Below are positions 1 through 9,042 of a stretch of DNA of 19,550 nt, piece after piece. The stretch's first letter is position 1. Every line of letters begins with the position of its first letter. The DNA lies in the NCBI GenBank assembly GCA_945889575.1, contig CAMDBY010000006.1, positions 1 to 19,550 on the forward strand. The letters run 5' to 3'. The translations under genes were made by a program, and so were the position numbers. A model generated the notes under the pieces. The model did not search any database and was not told the DNA's origin. It saw only the letters and a program-made list of their open reading frames with translations. Source of the stretch: Bifidobacterium breve. Lineage in GTDB: Bacteria; Actinomycetota; Acidimicrobiia; Acidimicrobiales; Ilumatobacteraceae.

Positions 1-433
1 TGGGAAGCGTCATCCTGTACCTGAATCTGTCACTCGCTCAGTTCTCAAGCCCGAGACTGCAGCCGTGATGACTGACATATTGCGTGAATCGATTTGTACA
101 GGCACCGGAGAGCTCGCTCAGGTGAAGGGCATGGAAATCGCAGGCAAAACAGGTACTGGCTACAAGGTTCAGGCGAACGGTACATATTCAACAGATACTG
201 GCGGGCGTAAGTATTTTGCATCGTTTGTTGGATATTTTCCTGCAGCAAATCCTCAAGTAACAATGTTGATCAGCATTGACGAACCCGATGCGTCGTCGCG
301 TGACCGTTTCGGTGGAACTGCCGCAGCTACCGTGTTCGCTCGTTTGGTTCCAGGGGTAATGCACGAATTGGGTATCCAGGCAACTGGTTCAGGTACTGGT
401 TGCAAGGCGGGCGCAAAGTCTGCTGGACACTGA
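1..433 (+). CDS. ftsI: Septal peptidoglycan transpeptidase FtsI (PBP3), C-terminal part
   Basis: This is the 3' end of a gene that begins before the window; the frame starts at base 2 and ends in TGA at 431-433, leaving about 143 residues. The KTGT box of the penicillin-binding transpeptidase fold is at 146-157 in the context AGKTGTG. It is preceded by the helix typical of PBP transpeptidases (VMTDILRESI...GTGELA), and a later segment (YFASFVGYFPAANPQVTMLISIDEP) matches the strand after KTGT. The Ser-x-x-Lys and Ser-x-Asn motifs lie outside the window. The family cross-links septal peptidoglycan on the outer face of the membrane as partner of FtsW. Its position directly before murE is the standard place of ftsI, which favours FtsI over another class B PBP. 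The last 15 or so residues form a short Gly/Ala/Lys tail. Confidence 0.9.
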   Translation, partial: GKRHPVPESVTRSVLKPETAAVMTDILRESICTGTGELAQVKGMEIAGKTGTGYKVQANGTYSTDTGGRKYFASFVGYFPAANPQVTMLISIDEPDASSRDRFGGTAAATVFARLVPGVMHELGIQATGSGTGCKAGAKSAGH

Positions 434-447
434 ACGGATCATGAAGT

Positions 448-1890
448 ATGACACGTCATTCAGTTTCTCCATTGACTGTCGACAGCCTTGTCATGCACGC
501 CGACATAGCAGCCTCAATCGTTGGAAATAAGAACACTGTATTTTCTGGGATCACTCAAGATTCTCGAAATGTCGAACCGGGTGACATTCTGTGTTGCATT
601 CGAGGAGAGTCGTTCGATGGGCATCAGTTCATTCCTGAAGCAGTAAAGCGAGGTGCTGTTGCAGTTCTCGTTGATCATTATGACGATTCGATCGAATCAT
701 CAGTCGTCCAAATCGTCGTACCGGATGTACGACCAGTGCTTGGTCGGGTCGCGTCGGCTGCGTTTCGACACCCTGCATCCTCTTTGAAGATGGTCGGGAT
801 CACGGGAACAAATGGCAAAACAACAACTGCGTCGATCCTTGGGTCCTTGTTGACGACTCATGGCGGTTCTGTGCATGTGATGGGAACACTGACAGGAGCA
901 CGGACAACACCTGAATCAATAGATCTGCATGCTCAATTACGTTCGTGCGTTGACGCAGGGGTCGATCATGTAGTCATGGAGGTGTCGTCGCACGCGTTGG
1001 AGCATCACCGTGTAGACGGAATCGTTTTTGATGTCGCCGTCTTTACAAATCTCGGACATGACCATCTCGACTTCCATGGCACCATGGAAAATTATTTTGC
1101 GGCAAAAAGAAAGTTGTTCATCTCTGAACGGGCGAGAGTGGCTGTAGTGAACACAGATGACTCCTATGGGCGTCGGTTGCAAACAGAAGCCGTTGTACCG
1201 ACATCGTCATATTCGTTGTCAAACGTGAGTGATGTTGCCGTGACTGCATCCAGTGTTTCCTTCACGTGGAAGAGTCTTGCTGTCCACCTCCCGATTGGTG
1301 GCTCTTTTGCAGTGATGAATGCGCTTGCTGCAATAACTGCAGCCCGTGAACTTGGTGTTCCTGATGGACGCATCGTCAGTGGTTGCGCCTCGGTGCAGAC
1401 CGTACCTGGACGGTTTGAATCAGTCCCTAATGATGTTGACATCGATGTTGTGGTCGACTTTGCGCACACACCTGAAGCGTTGCAGGGATTGTTGGTCAGT
1501 GCGCGAGAAATAGCCCGCGCAGGTTTGATAGTGGTCTTTGGATGCGGCGGAGATAGGGACCATGCGAAGCGCCCACTGATGGGGGGCATCGCATCTCGTG
1601 GTGCGGACATCGTGATTGTCACCTCTGATAATCCACGAAGCGAAGACCCTGAGCGCATTGTCGCCGAAGTCATGTCTGGCGTTGTGGTCAATCATGCATT
1701 GGTTAGTTCCATCGTGAATAGGGAAAAAGCAATTGAATCCGCCATCTTGGGTGCAAAGCGTGGTGACATGGTGGTTATCGCTGGCAAGGGTCATGAAACA
1801 ACCCAGGAAATCAATGGCGTGATGACGCCTAGCAGCGATGTAGCAATTGCTGCCAAAACACTTCGAGTACGAGAGGAGAAAACGAAATGA
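448..1890 (+). CDS. murE: UDP-N-acetylmuramoyl-L-alanyl-D-glutamate--2,6-diaminopimelate ligase MurE
   Basis: This 480-residue cytoplasmic ATP-dependent ligase adds the third stem-peptide residue to UDP-MurNAc-L-Ala-D-Glu. The N-terminal substrate domain carries the DSR motif (TQDSRNVEPGD, about residue 37). The central domain has the P-loop GITGTNGKTTT at 117-127, and a YFAAKRK segment holds the Lys that is carbamylated in the family. The C-terminal domain has DNPR at 394-397, the signature for meso-diaminopimelate rather than lysine as substrate, so the wall is inferred to be of meso-DAP type. The ATG at 448 lies 14 nt after ftsI and gives a family-like N terminus; no strong Shine-Dalgarno is visible. 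Its stop overlaps the mraY start by 4 nt (ATGA). murF, which usually follows murE, is not here. Confidence 0.96.
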   Translation: MTRHSVSPLTVDSLVMHADIAASIVGNKNTVFSGITQDSRNVEPGDILCCIRGESFDGHQFIPEAVKRGAVAVLVDHYDDSIESSVVQIVVPDVRPVLGRVASAAFRHPASSLKMVGITGTNGKTTTASILGSLLTTHGGSVHVMGTLTGARTTPESIDLHAQLRSCVDAGVDHVVMEVSSHALEHHRVDGIVFDVAVFTNLGHDHLDFHGTMENYFAAKRKLFISERARVAVVNTDDSYGRRLQTEAVVPTSSYSLSNVSDVAVTASSVSFTWKSLAVHLPIGGSFAVMNALAAITAARELGVPDGRIVSGCASVQTVPGRFESVPNDVDIDVVVDFAHTPEALQGLLVSAREIARAGLIVVFGCGGDRDHAKRPLMGGIASRGADIVIVTSDNPRSEDPERIVAEVMSGVVVNHALVSSIVNREKAIESAILGAKRGDMVVIAGKGHETTQEINGVMTPSSDVAIAAKTLRVREEKTK

Positions 1891-2945
1891 TTGCAGTTCT
1901 TATCGCAGGAGCAGTGGCAATGGTTTTATCTCTATTTGGCACCCGCGCGTTGATCTCATTTTTCGATCGGATTGGGAAAGGTCAGCCAATTCTTGGTTCT
2001 GCTGACCATGGTCCCGTCCATCACATGAAAAAGCAAGGGACTGCCACAATGGGCGGAATAGCCATCATGGTTTCCGCATTCATTGGTTGGGCTGCTGCAC
2101 ATTTACGAGGCGGCATCGCTCTCTCTGACCAAGCAATGATTATGTGGGCCATCTGCGGAGTCTTGTCATTTATTGGTTTCCTTGATGACTACTTAAAAGT
2201 GCATCGTGCGCAAAATCGTGGAATCTTTTGGAAGAAAAAGGGCTACATCACCTTTGGACTTGTCGTTGTGATGATGACGTGGTTACTTATAGGTACAGGT
2301 GTTAGCGAAACGTTGTCGTTTACGCGATTTGATTTCCCCGGATGGCAATTGTCGCCAGTTCTGTGGGTTGTTTGGACATCGCTGATGGTGTGGGCAACAA
2401 CAAATGCTGTCAACGTGACGGACGGCCTTGATGGTCTGGCCGCTGGTTCTGCATTGTTCGGATTTCTTGCTTTTACGGTGATTGCATACTGGGCATTTCG
2501 AAATCCTGATATTTATCATTTGGTCAACCCTCTTGACTTGGCAGTGTTCTCTGCTGCAATGGCAGGAGCGTGTGGCGGGTTCCTGTGGTGGAACGCAGCG
2601 CCGGCGCGAATATTTATGGGTGATGTTGGAGCGTTAGGAATTGGCGCTGCATTGGGCTTGTTGGCAGTGACCACTAATACACATATGTTGCTTCCACTAA
2701 TTTGTGCACTCAATGTGATGGAAGCGGGTTCGGTTGCTTTGCAGATGGGTGTGTTCAAGGCATCGGGTCGAAAGAAACGATTGTTCCGTATGTCGCCCAT
2801 TCATCATCACTTTGAACTTCTCGGGTGGCCAGAAACTACTGTCATTATTCGATTTTGGATCTTGTCCGGAATCTGCGTGGCTGTCGCAGTAGGAATGTTT
2901 ATTGCAGACTTCACACGTATCGCCGATTCCTTTGCCGGGAGGTGA
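1887..2945 (+). CDS. mraY: Phospho-N-acetylmuramoyl-pentapeptide transferase MraY
   Basis: This 352-residue polytopic membrane enzyme transfers phospho-MurNAc-pentapeptide from UDP to undecaprenyl phosphate, making lipid I on the cytoplasmic face. All family hallmarks are visible: Asp-Asp at 100-101 in DDYLK, NAVNVTDGLDG at 173-183, MGDVG at 244-248 with D246, and the His triplet at 306-308 in MSPIHHHFE. About ten hydrophobic segments fit the known topology. The length is usual for the family. The start ATG sits in an ATGA overlap with murE, which implies coupled translation. Confidence 0.97.
   Translation: MIAVLIAGAVAMVLSLFGTRALISFFDRIGKGQPILGSADHGPVHHMKKQGTATMGGIAIMVSAFIGWAAAHLRGGIALSDQAMIMWAICGVLSFIGFLDDYLKVHRAQNRGIFWKKKGYITFGLVVVMMTWLLIGTGVSETLSFTRFDFPGWQLSPVLWVVWTSLMVWATTNAVNVTDGLDGLAAGSALFGFLAFTVIAYWAFRNPDIYHLVNPLDLAVFSAAMAGACGGFLWWNAAPARIFMGDVGALGIGAALGLLAVTTNTHMLLPLICALNVMEAGSVALQMGVFKASGRKKRLFRMSPIHHHFELLGWPETTVIIRFWILSGICVAVAVGMFIADFTRIADSFAGR
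2937..2942 (+). promoter_or_regulatory. Shine-Dalgarno sequence deciding the murD start
   Basis: GGGAGG followed by TGAC and then ATG at 2947. It lies inside the last codons of mraY, sets the murD start, and argues against the longer reading that begins at TTG 2902. Confidence 0.8.
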
Positions 2946-2946
2946 C

Positions 2947-4293
2947 ATGAAACGAGTAGCGGTCTTTGGGCTAGCGATTGCTGGAGCCGCAGCTGCGCGC
3001 GCTTTGGTAGTTCGAGGTATCGAAGTGGTTCTGTCAGATGATGCGATCACACATGAACAGCGTCATCTTGCAAGTGAACTTGGCTGCACAATTGTTCCGG
3101 TAGCTACTCAATCTGACATTGCTGCTTTTCTTGACGGCGTCGATGTATTAATTCCTGCACCGGGGGTGGCACCACATCATCGTGTCATCGTTGAAGCGCT
3201 TGCACGTGGCATATCTGTTCGTACTGAAATTGATATCGCATATGAATGGGAACAGCAGAGAAGTGGCGGACCGCGACCCATTCTCGGCGTTACGGGCACA
3301 GACGGCAAGACAACAACAACGATGATTACCGCAGCGTTGTTGCGCAGCGGCGGGCGTTCGGTCGGCGAGGTAGGGAACACCGACCTTCCGTTTATGGCGG
3401 CTATTGGTCAGCCATTTGATGCATTTGTTGTTGAGTGCTCAAGTTTTCGATTGCAATTCACGGACGCTTTTCGCTGTGATGCGTCGGTATGGCTCAATCT
3501 GGCTCCGGACCATCTTGATTGGCACGGGTCGCTTGAAAGTTACACTGAGGCAAAACGTCGACTATGGGCATATTCAAGAACTAGCGACGTGGTGATTGCT
3601 CCTGTAGACAATGAAATGATTCTTGAATCAGCTCGGGCAACGCCAGCACGTTGTGTCACGTTTGGCCTTGATGCTGGTGACTACACGGTGTCGTCGGGGT
3701 CTCTGGTGAGTCCGCTTGGTGTTATCTGTTCGGTCGATGAATTATGGCGTTCGCTTCCACATGACATCACTAACTCACTGGCAGCAGCAGCTTTGGTCAT
3801 TGAATCTGGGTTAAGTGCTGTGGGGGAAGTGGCGGCACCACTGCATAATTTTGAATCAGCGCATCATCGCATCGAACTCATCGGCCATTTCGATGGGTCG
3901 GCATGGTACGACGACTCCAAAGCAACGAGTCCTCATGCAGCACTCACCGCCATACGGTCTTTTGAATGCATCGTGTTGATAGCTGGAGGCCGCAATAAAG
4001 ATTTAGATCTGGCACAGATGGCTACTGAACCAAAGCGCATGGCCGGAGTTGTTGCAATCGGGGATGACGCAGACGCAATTCGTCGAGCTTTTGAAGGAGT
4101 ATGCGTCGTGCGCGATGCCATGTCAATGGATGAAGCGGTTGCCCTTGCCCACGGTATGGCAGAGAATGGCGAAACGGTTCTTTTGTCACCTGGGTGCACT
4201 AGTTATGACTGGTACAACAATTACAACGAACGTGGCGACGACTTTCAAGACAAGGTACGACAGTACTTCGCCCGAACAGAATCGAGTTCATAA
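2947..4293 (+). CDS. murD: UDP-N-acetylmuramoyl-L-alanine--D-glutamate ligase MurD
   Basis: This 448-residue cytoplasmic ligase adds D-Glu to UDP-MurNAc-L-Ala. ATG 2947 is chosen over an upstream in-frame TTG at 2902 because GGGAGG at 2937-2942 stands just before it, and because the protein then opens directly on the Rossmann-like strand MKRVAVFGLAIAGAAAARAL. The P-loop at 117-123 reads GTDGKTT, with Asp where most MurD proteins have Asn. Other landmarks are LNLAPDHLDWHGS, the YTEAKRR segment holding the carbamylated Lys, DDSKATSPHA (family form NDSKATN) and LLSPGCTSYDWY near the C terminus. Only one base separates it from mraY, and its stop shares one base with the ftsW start. Variant motifs are scattered, but the overall architecture is intact. 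Confidence 0.95.
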   Translation: MKRVAVFGLAIAGAAAARALVVRGIEVVLSDDAITHEQRHLASELGCTIVPVATQSDIAAFLDGVDVLIPAPGVAPHHRVIVEALARGISVRTEIDIAYEWEQQRSGGPRPILGVTGTDGKTTTTMITAALLRSGGRSVGEVGNTDLPFMAAIGQPFDAFVVECSSFRLQFTDAFRCDASVWLNLAPDHLDWHGSLESYTEAKRRLWAYSRTSDVVIAPVDNEMILESARATPARCVTFGLDAGDYTVSSGSLVSPLGVICSVDELWRSLPHDITNSLAAAALVIESGLSAVGEVAAPLHNFESAHHRIELIGHFDGSAWYDDSKATSPHAALTAIRSFECIVLIAGGRNKDLDLAQMATEPKRMAGVVAIGDDADAIRRAFEGVCVVRDAMSMDEAVALAHGMAENGETVLLSPGCTSYDWYNNYNERGDDFQDKVRQYFARTESSS

Positions 4294-5489
4294 TGGTCTC
4301 TGATAAACGAACCTCGCAAACCCTCAAAGAACGCCGACTTGCGACCCTTCGTCGTACCGGTGTTGCTGACCGTCATCGCGTGGCACTAGAGAAACCATCT
4401 GCCGCATTCTTCTGGATTCTGATCATCGTCTCTTCATTTGTCATGTTGGGTCTTGTCATGGTGTTGTCATCATCGTCAGTAACTAACTTGCATTCCGGTG
4501 GGTCAGCATGGGGGATGTTTCAACGCCAATTGGTCTGGGCTGGCTTGGGAGCAGTTGCAATGTGGGCTGCATACGCATTTCCGTACGAAACATGGCGTAA
4601 TTCTCGACTGCTAATGCCGGTAGTTCTCACAGTGGTGGGGTTGAATGTCGTGGTGATTCTGAGGGGCGCTTTAGTGAATGGCGCACGCGCTTGGCTAGAC
4701 ATTGGTCCATTCCGAATGCAACCGTCAGAATTTATGAAGATCGCTGTTGTTCTTTTCTGCGCAAACCTGTTGTCGCATCGACATCGTTCGGTGCAGATCA
4801 CGAGCATTGTGTTGTGGCCCATGATTGCTGCATTGTCGGTCAGTGCGGGCTTGTGTGTCCTTCAGAAGGACTTCGGTGGAAGTTTGATCTTTGGTGGTGT
4901 TGTGCTTGTCATGATGTTTATTGCTGGACTGCCAGCACGGCAACTATTTGCTACCACTGTGAGCCTTGGAGTTCTCGGAGTATTTGTACTTAACTTCGCT
5001 AGCAATGCAAGTGCGCGAATGTTTGCCTTCATGCATCTTGAGGCCACGAAAGACGACACCGGATATCAGGTGTATCAGTCCCTGTTGAGCATTGCGAATG
5101 GCGGCTGGTCAGGAACCGGCATCGGCTCTGGCACTAGTAAATGGGGATATGTGCCTCTTGCCTATAGCGACTTTATATTTTCGGTTATTGCAGAAGAGTT
5201 AGGAATTTTTGGCTCATTGATGGTGATCGGCGGATTCTTGGCTTTGGTTATCTTCGGTTTACAGGTTGCTCTGTCTGCTCCCGATACTCATGGTGCATTT
5301 ATCGCGGGCGGAATTTCTGCTTGGTTCGGGGTGCAGGCATTAGTCAATGTCGGCGGAGTTGTGGGCGCGCTTCCAATGACAGGATTAACACTGCCATTTT
5401 TGTCGTACGGCGGTTCGTCTCTCATCGCTTCTATGGCAGCGGCTGGATTACTTTTGAACGTTGCACGAGACGTAAAGACATCGCACTAG
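4293..5489 (+). CDS. ftsW: Septal peptidoglycan glycosyltransferase FtsW (SEDS family)
   Basis: This 398-residue polytopic SEDS protein polymerises lipid II into glycan strands at the septum together with FtsI. A basic cytoplasmic N terminus of about 35 residues is followed by roughly ten membrane segments. SEDS landmarks are ARAWLDIGPFRMQPSEFMKI, DFGGSL after the middle segments, DTGYQVYQSLLSIANGGWSGTGIGSG in the large outer loop, YSDFIFSVIAEELG, and PMTGLTLPFLSYGGSSLI near the C terminus. RodA is the main alternative, but the place between murD and murG points to FtsW. The start ATG shares its first base with the murD stop; no clear Shine-Dalgarno is seen, so coupled translation is likely. 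Confidence 0.94.
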   Translation: MVSDKRTSQTLKERRLATLRRTGVADRHRVALEKPSAAFFWILIIVSSFVMLGLVMVLSSSSVTNLHSGGSAWGMFQRQLVWAGLGAVAMWAAYAFPYETWRNSRLLMPVVLTVVGLNVVVILRGALVNGARAWLDIGPFRMQPSEFMKIAVVLFCANLLSHRHRSVQITSIVLWPMIAALSVSAGLCVLQKDFGGSLIFGGVVLVMMFIAGLPARQLFATTVSLGVLGVFVLNFASNASARMFAFMHLEATKDDTGYQVYQSLLSIANGGWSGTGIGSGTSKWGYVPLAYSDFIFSVIAEELGIFGSLMVIGGFLALVIFGLQVALSAPDTHGAFIAGGISAWFGVQALVNVGGVVGALPMTGLTLPFLSYGGSSLIASMAAAGLLLNVARDVKTSH

Positions 5490-5492
5490 ACC

Positions 5493-6623
5493 ATGGTGTA
5501 CGCAGTAGTTACCGGTGGCGGTACAAGCGGTCATGTAATTCCAGCGATTGCAATATGTGAATTACTTGTTGAAGCAGGACATCCCGTGTCTGAGATTCGA
5601 TACGTTGGTTCTCGACGAGGTGTTGAGCGAGAGTTGATGCAGTCGACTCAGATTGCTTCTGAGTATCTTCCAATCTCGGGCCTGCAGCGTTCATGGAATT
5701 TTCAGGGTGTGGCACGAAATGCACTGCTTCCGTGGCGTTTGTTGCGGAGCCGGATTCTTGCTCGTGGTCTTGTCAAGTTGTGGAGCCCCAGTGTGGTGGT
5801 TTCAGTCGGTGGGTATGCCAGCGAACCGATGTCGCGGGCGGCACTTGCTGCAAGGGTGCCGTTGGTCTGTGTTAGCTACGACAGAATTCCTGGATTAGCG
5901 ACTCGTCGTCAGGCAAAACAAGCTGCAATATCCGCGGTTGCCTTTGAGGGCAGCGACCTTCCTCGGTCGATATTGACGGGCGCACCCGTTCGTAAACAAT
6001 TACGCGCATTAGCTGTCTTGACCTCCCGTGAATCGTCGCGTTCTGCGCTCGGTATTTCTCCGCAGGCACCGATGGTGGTTGTGATGGGCGGGTCATTAGG
6101 TTCTGGTGTATTAAATGCAATGGTTGCTGATTTATTGCGTTCACTAACGGGAACTCAATCTGTGGTGTACCACATATGCGGAGAGCGCTTTATGCGCGAT
6201 TCCATGCCGCACGTACCAGCGGGTGTGCAATACGTCCGTGTTGGCTATGAAGACCGAATGGCAGATGTCTACAGCGCATTAGATGTCTTGGTTTCACGGG
6301 CAGGTGCAAGTTCAGTTGCGGAAATCGCCACAGTTGGTGTTGCTGCAGTCTTGATTCCGTGGCCTGATGCAGCAGATGGTCACCAAGAACTGAATGCCAG
6401 ATGGTTGACAGATGCTGGAGCAGGAATTCTCATGGACGATGCGGCGTGTGTTGATGGACGGGCAGTGGCTGAAGTCACTCAATTGTTGGCAGATCGTGAT
6501 CGTGTGTCCGTAATGGCCCGTACTGCCTATCAATTAGGAGCCTTACATCGAAGTTCGGCATTAGTTGATGCAATCGAGGGGGCCGCTCTCTCGACTGTTG
6601 CGCGTGGAACAATGGACCACTGA
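5493..6623 (+). CDS. murG: UDP-N-acetylglucosamine--lipid I GlcNAc transferase MurG
   Basis: This 376-residue GT-B (GT28) peripheral membrane enzyme adds GlcNAc to lipid I, giving lipid II. The N-terminal glycine loop is GGGTSGH at 8-14, where the usual form is GGGTGGH. The second loop, GGSLGS, is at 199-204. The C-terminal UDP-GlcNAc site reads SRAGASSVAEIATVGVAAVL followed by PWPDAADGHQELNA, matching the family SRAGA...E...HQ..NA pattern. It starts 3 nt after the ftsW stop and ends with a one-base overlap into murC (TGATG). Confidence 0.95.
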   Translation: MVYAVVTGGGTSGHVIPAIAICELLVEAGHPVSEIRYVGSRRGVERELMQSTQIASEYLPISGLQRSWNFQGVARNALLPWRLLRSRILARGLVKLWSPSVVVSVGGYASEPMSRAALAARVPLVCVSYDRIPGLATRRQAKQAAISAVAFEGSDLPRSILTGAPVRKQLRALAVLTSRESSRSALGISPQAPMVVVMGGSLGSGVLNAMVADLLRSLTGTQSVVYHICGERFMRDSMPHVPAGVQYVRVGYEDRMADVYSALDVLVSRAGASSVAEIATVGVAAVLIPWPDAADGHQELNARWLTDAGAGILMDDAACVDGRAVAEVTQLLADRDRVSVMARTAYQLGALHRSSALVDAIEGAALSTVARGTMDH

Positions 6624-8029
6624 TGAACGTCTCTCGCCGAATCGCTGAACCGCTCCTTGCGCTCGAAGTGCCTCTTCGATGCCACATTGTTGGTATTGGT
6701 GGACCAGGAATGAGCGCAATTGCTCGCTTATTGGTTGAGATGGGTCATGCGGTGACAGGATCGGATCTGCATGAGTCAGAGGTCATCGATGAACTTCGTC
6801 AACGAGGCGCAGAAATTTCTATTGGCCATCGTGGGTCTGTTGTGCACGGAGCAGATGTTGTGACGTATTCAACGGCAATTCCTTCTACCAATGTTGAATT
6901 GGTAGAGGCGCGGCGCAGTGGAATAGAGACCCGCCACAGGTCGGGCATGTTGGCGTCGTTATGCGCTGCCACAAATGCCGTCGGTATCGCCGGTACCCAT
7001 GGAAAGACAACTACTACAGCGCTCGTAACCGCGATGACTACTGCTGGTGGCCTGCATCCCTCGTCAATCATTGGGGCAGATGTTCTCGGGGGGAATGGGA
7101 ATGTACACGGGGATGGATCACTTCTCATTATTGAGGCTGATGAAAGCGATGGGACTCTTGATGTTCTTCCATTGTCATCTCTCGTGGTTACTAATATTGA
7201 CATTGATCACCTTGATTATTTTGGGTCCTTCGAAGCGATTAAAGAATGTTTCGCTGATGCAATCGAACGCACTCACGGAGTTATCGTATTAAATGCAGAT
7301 GATGCAGGTTCCGCCGAACTTGTGCAGGCGCTTGGTCAAAACATTCGTGTGGCAACTTTCGGGTGGTCAGAGAATTCAACAGTTCGAATCACGTCAACTG
7401 CGTCACATAGTGAAGGCACATTGGTTGATGTATGTGTCGCCGACCAGACCTATCGTTGCGCTTTGAATTTGCGCGGTGAACATAACGTTATGAACTTTGC
7501 TGCTGCACTTGCGCTGGTAATTCGACTTGGAGTCGAACCAGCCGTCGCATGTACGGCAGCCTCGGCTTTCCGTGGCGTTGCTCGTCGATTCACTGAACGG
7601 GGCGACTTCTGCGGATCATTGCTCATTGACGACTATGCACATTTGCCAGCTGAGATTTCCGCCACAATCGATGCGGTGCGTTCGCACCCAGCATTGATGG
7701 GTCGTGTGGTGGCTGTGTTTCAACCGAATCGATATCACCGCATTGCCACAATGGCTGATTCGTATGCCGATTGTTTTGTAAACGCAGATCGCGTTGTGAT
7801 TACTGATGTGTACGCATCAGGTACTCAGAAGATTGATGGGGTCACAGGAGAACTGGTGGTCGATGCCATTCGTCGTGCCCATAAAGATGCTGATGTGGTG
7901 TGGGCTCAGTCACGCGCCGACACTGTTGCCGCAGTCAAGTCGTGGATTGCCCCTGGTGACGTCTGTGTCTCGATGGGTTGTGGCGACATTGAATCGTTTC
8001 CTGACGACTTGCGCGGAGTCCCGACGTGA
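6623..8029 (+). CDS. murC: UDP-N-acetylmuramate--L-alanine ligase MurC
   Basis: This 468-residue cytoplasmic ligase adds L-Ala to UDP-MurNAc, the first stem-peptide step. The N-terminal nucleotide-binding strand and loop read CHIVGIGGPGMSAIA, a small variant of the usual GIGGxGMS. The P-loop GTHGKT is at 124-129; the His at the third position is the typical MurC form. EADESDGT and TNIDIDHLDYFG follow, then the C-terminal domain with FQPNRYHRI. The ATG shares one base with the murG stop. The end overlaps murB by 4 nt (GTGA). Confidence 0.96.
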   Translation: MNVSRRIAEPLLALEVPLRCHIVGIGGPGMSAIARLLVEMGHAVTGSDLHESEVIDELRQRGAEISIGHRGSVVHGADVVTYSTAIPSTNVELVEARRSGIETRHRSGMLASLCAATNAVGIAGTHGKTTTTALVTAMTTAGGLHPSSIIGADVLGGNGNVHGDGSLLIIEADESDGTLDVLPLSSLVVTNIDIDHLDYFGSFEAIKECFADAIERTHGVIVLNADDAGSAELVQALGQNIRVATFGWSENSTVRITSTASHSEGTLVDVCVADQTYRCALNLRGEHNVMNFAAALALVIRLGVEPAVACTAASAFRGVARRFTERGDFCGSLLIDDYAHLPAEISATIDAVRSHPALMGRVVAVFQPNRYHRIATMADSYADCFVNADRVVITDVYASGTQKIDGVTGELVVDAIRRAHKDADVVWAQSRADTVAAVKSWIAPGDVCVSMGCGDIESFPDDLRGVPT

Positions 8030-9042
8030 CCACTGTTGCGCTTATTGCTGAGTTGACTGCAGTAGGCCTTGACGTTCATAGTGACAGGGCGCTTGGCCCA
8101 TTAACTACATACGGGGTTGGCGGCAATGGTTCATGTGTTGTCAAAGTTTCATCTGCAGACCATGTAGTTGCGGTGTCAGAGGTCTTGCGTCGACATCCCG
8201 GAGTCGAGACTCTCGTAATGGGGCGTGGGAGTAATCTTCTGATCGCCGACAAAGGCTTCGACGGCGTTGTCATTGTGATGTCGCCGTCGCCAACGGAAAA
8301 TGCAGTGACCGTTGATGGAGACATTGTTGAAGCTGGTGGTGCAATGTTGATGCCAGTGTTGGCTAGACGATCTGTGGGTGCAGGGCGTAGCGGCCTTGAA
8401 TGGTGTGTCGGAATTCCTGGAACCGTTGGTGGCGCGGTTCGAATGAATGCAGGTGGACATGGTGCCGATATGGCCGCTTCCGTGGTTGATGCCACCGTGT
8501 TGTCTCTTCGTAGCGGACACATCGCTCGAGTGTCCGCAGAACAACTTGGTTTTTATTTTCGCGGTTCAGCACTATCAGGTAGCCACGTTGTGTTATCGGT
8601 TCGAATGAAAACTGCCGCCCAAGATTCAGCAATTGGTACAACTGAAATCAACGCTGTAGTCGGATGGAGGCGAGAGCATCAACCAGGCGGCCGCAATGCT
8701 GGTTCGGTATTTGTTAATCCTGGGGCGGGTGACGATAGTGCTGGGGCTCTTATTGATTCTGCGGGGCTTCGTGGATTCACAATTGGCGTAGTCAGTGTTT
8801 CAGAGAAGCATGCCAATTTCATTCAAGCTGGAGAAGGTTCGACCGCTGCAGATATTGCTGCAGTGATGTCACATGTGCAAAGTACTGTAGAAGACGTTCA
8901 CGGCATTCGTCTGTACAGCGAAGTATGTCTTGTTGGATTCTCCGCAGATCTTATGACTCGTTTCTCACACCCTTCTCATACTTCTGAGGCGCACGTTGTA
9001 GCCAAAGAACACTTGCAAAGTCTCCTCGGAGAACACGCATGA
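8026..9042 (+). CDS. murB: UDP-N-acetylenolpyruvoylglucosamine reductase MurB
   Basis: This 338-residue FAD-dependent enzyme reduces UDP-GlcNAc-enolpyruvate to UDP-MurNAc with NADPH. FAD-domain landmarks are TTYGVGG near residue 28, GRGSNL at 66-71 and GIPGTVGGAVRMNAGGHGADMA. The catalytic Ser of GSVFVNP is S227, and the C-terminal catalytic Glu is E299 in LYSEV; SEKHANFIQ is also typical. It starts at GTG 8026 in a GTGA overlap with murC, so translation is probably coupled. murB lies between murC and ftsQ, so the MurB and MurC steps are adjacent here. Confidence 0.95.
   Translation: MTTVALIAELTAVGLDVHSDRALGPLTTYGVGGNGSCVVKVSSADHVVAVSEVLRRHPGVETLVMGRGSNLLIADKGFDGVVIVMSPSPTENAVTVDGDIVEAGGAMLMPVLARRSVGAGRSGLEWCVGIPGTVGGAVRMNAGGHGADMAASVVDATVLSLRSGHIARVSAEQLGFYFRGSALSGSHVVLSVRMKTAAQDSAIGTTEINAVVGWRREHQPGGRNAGSVFVNPGAGDDSAGALIDSAGLRGFTIGVVSVSEKHANFIQAGEGSTAADIAAVMSHVQSTVEDVHGIRLYSEVCLVGFSADLMTRFSHPSHTSEAHVVAKEHLQSLLGEHA

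Noticed and set aside
1164..1691. A 175-codon minus-strand open frame inside murE
   Set aside because: It is antisense to a strongly conserved gene, with low-complexity composition and no start context; it is a shadow frame.
2902..2946. A longer murD start at TTG 2902
   Set aside because: It would overlap mraY by 44 nt, lacks a ribosome site, and adds residues before the family's first strand; GGGAGG before ATG 2947 decides the start.
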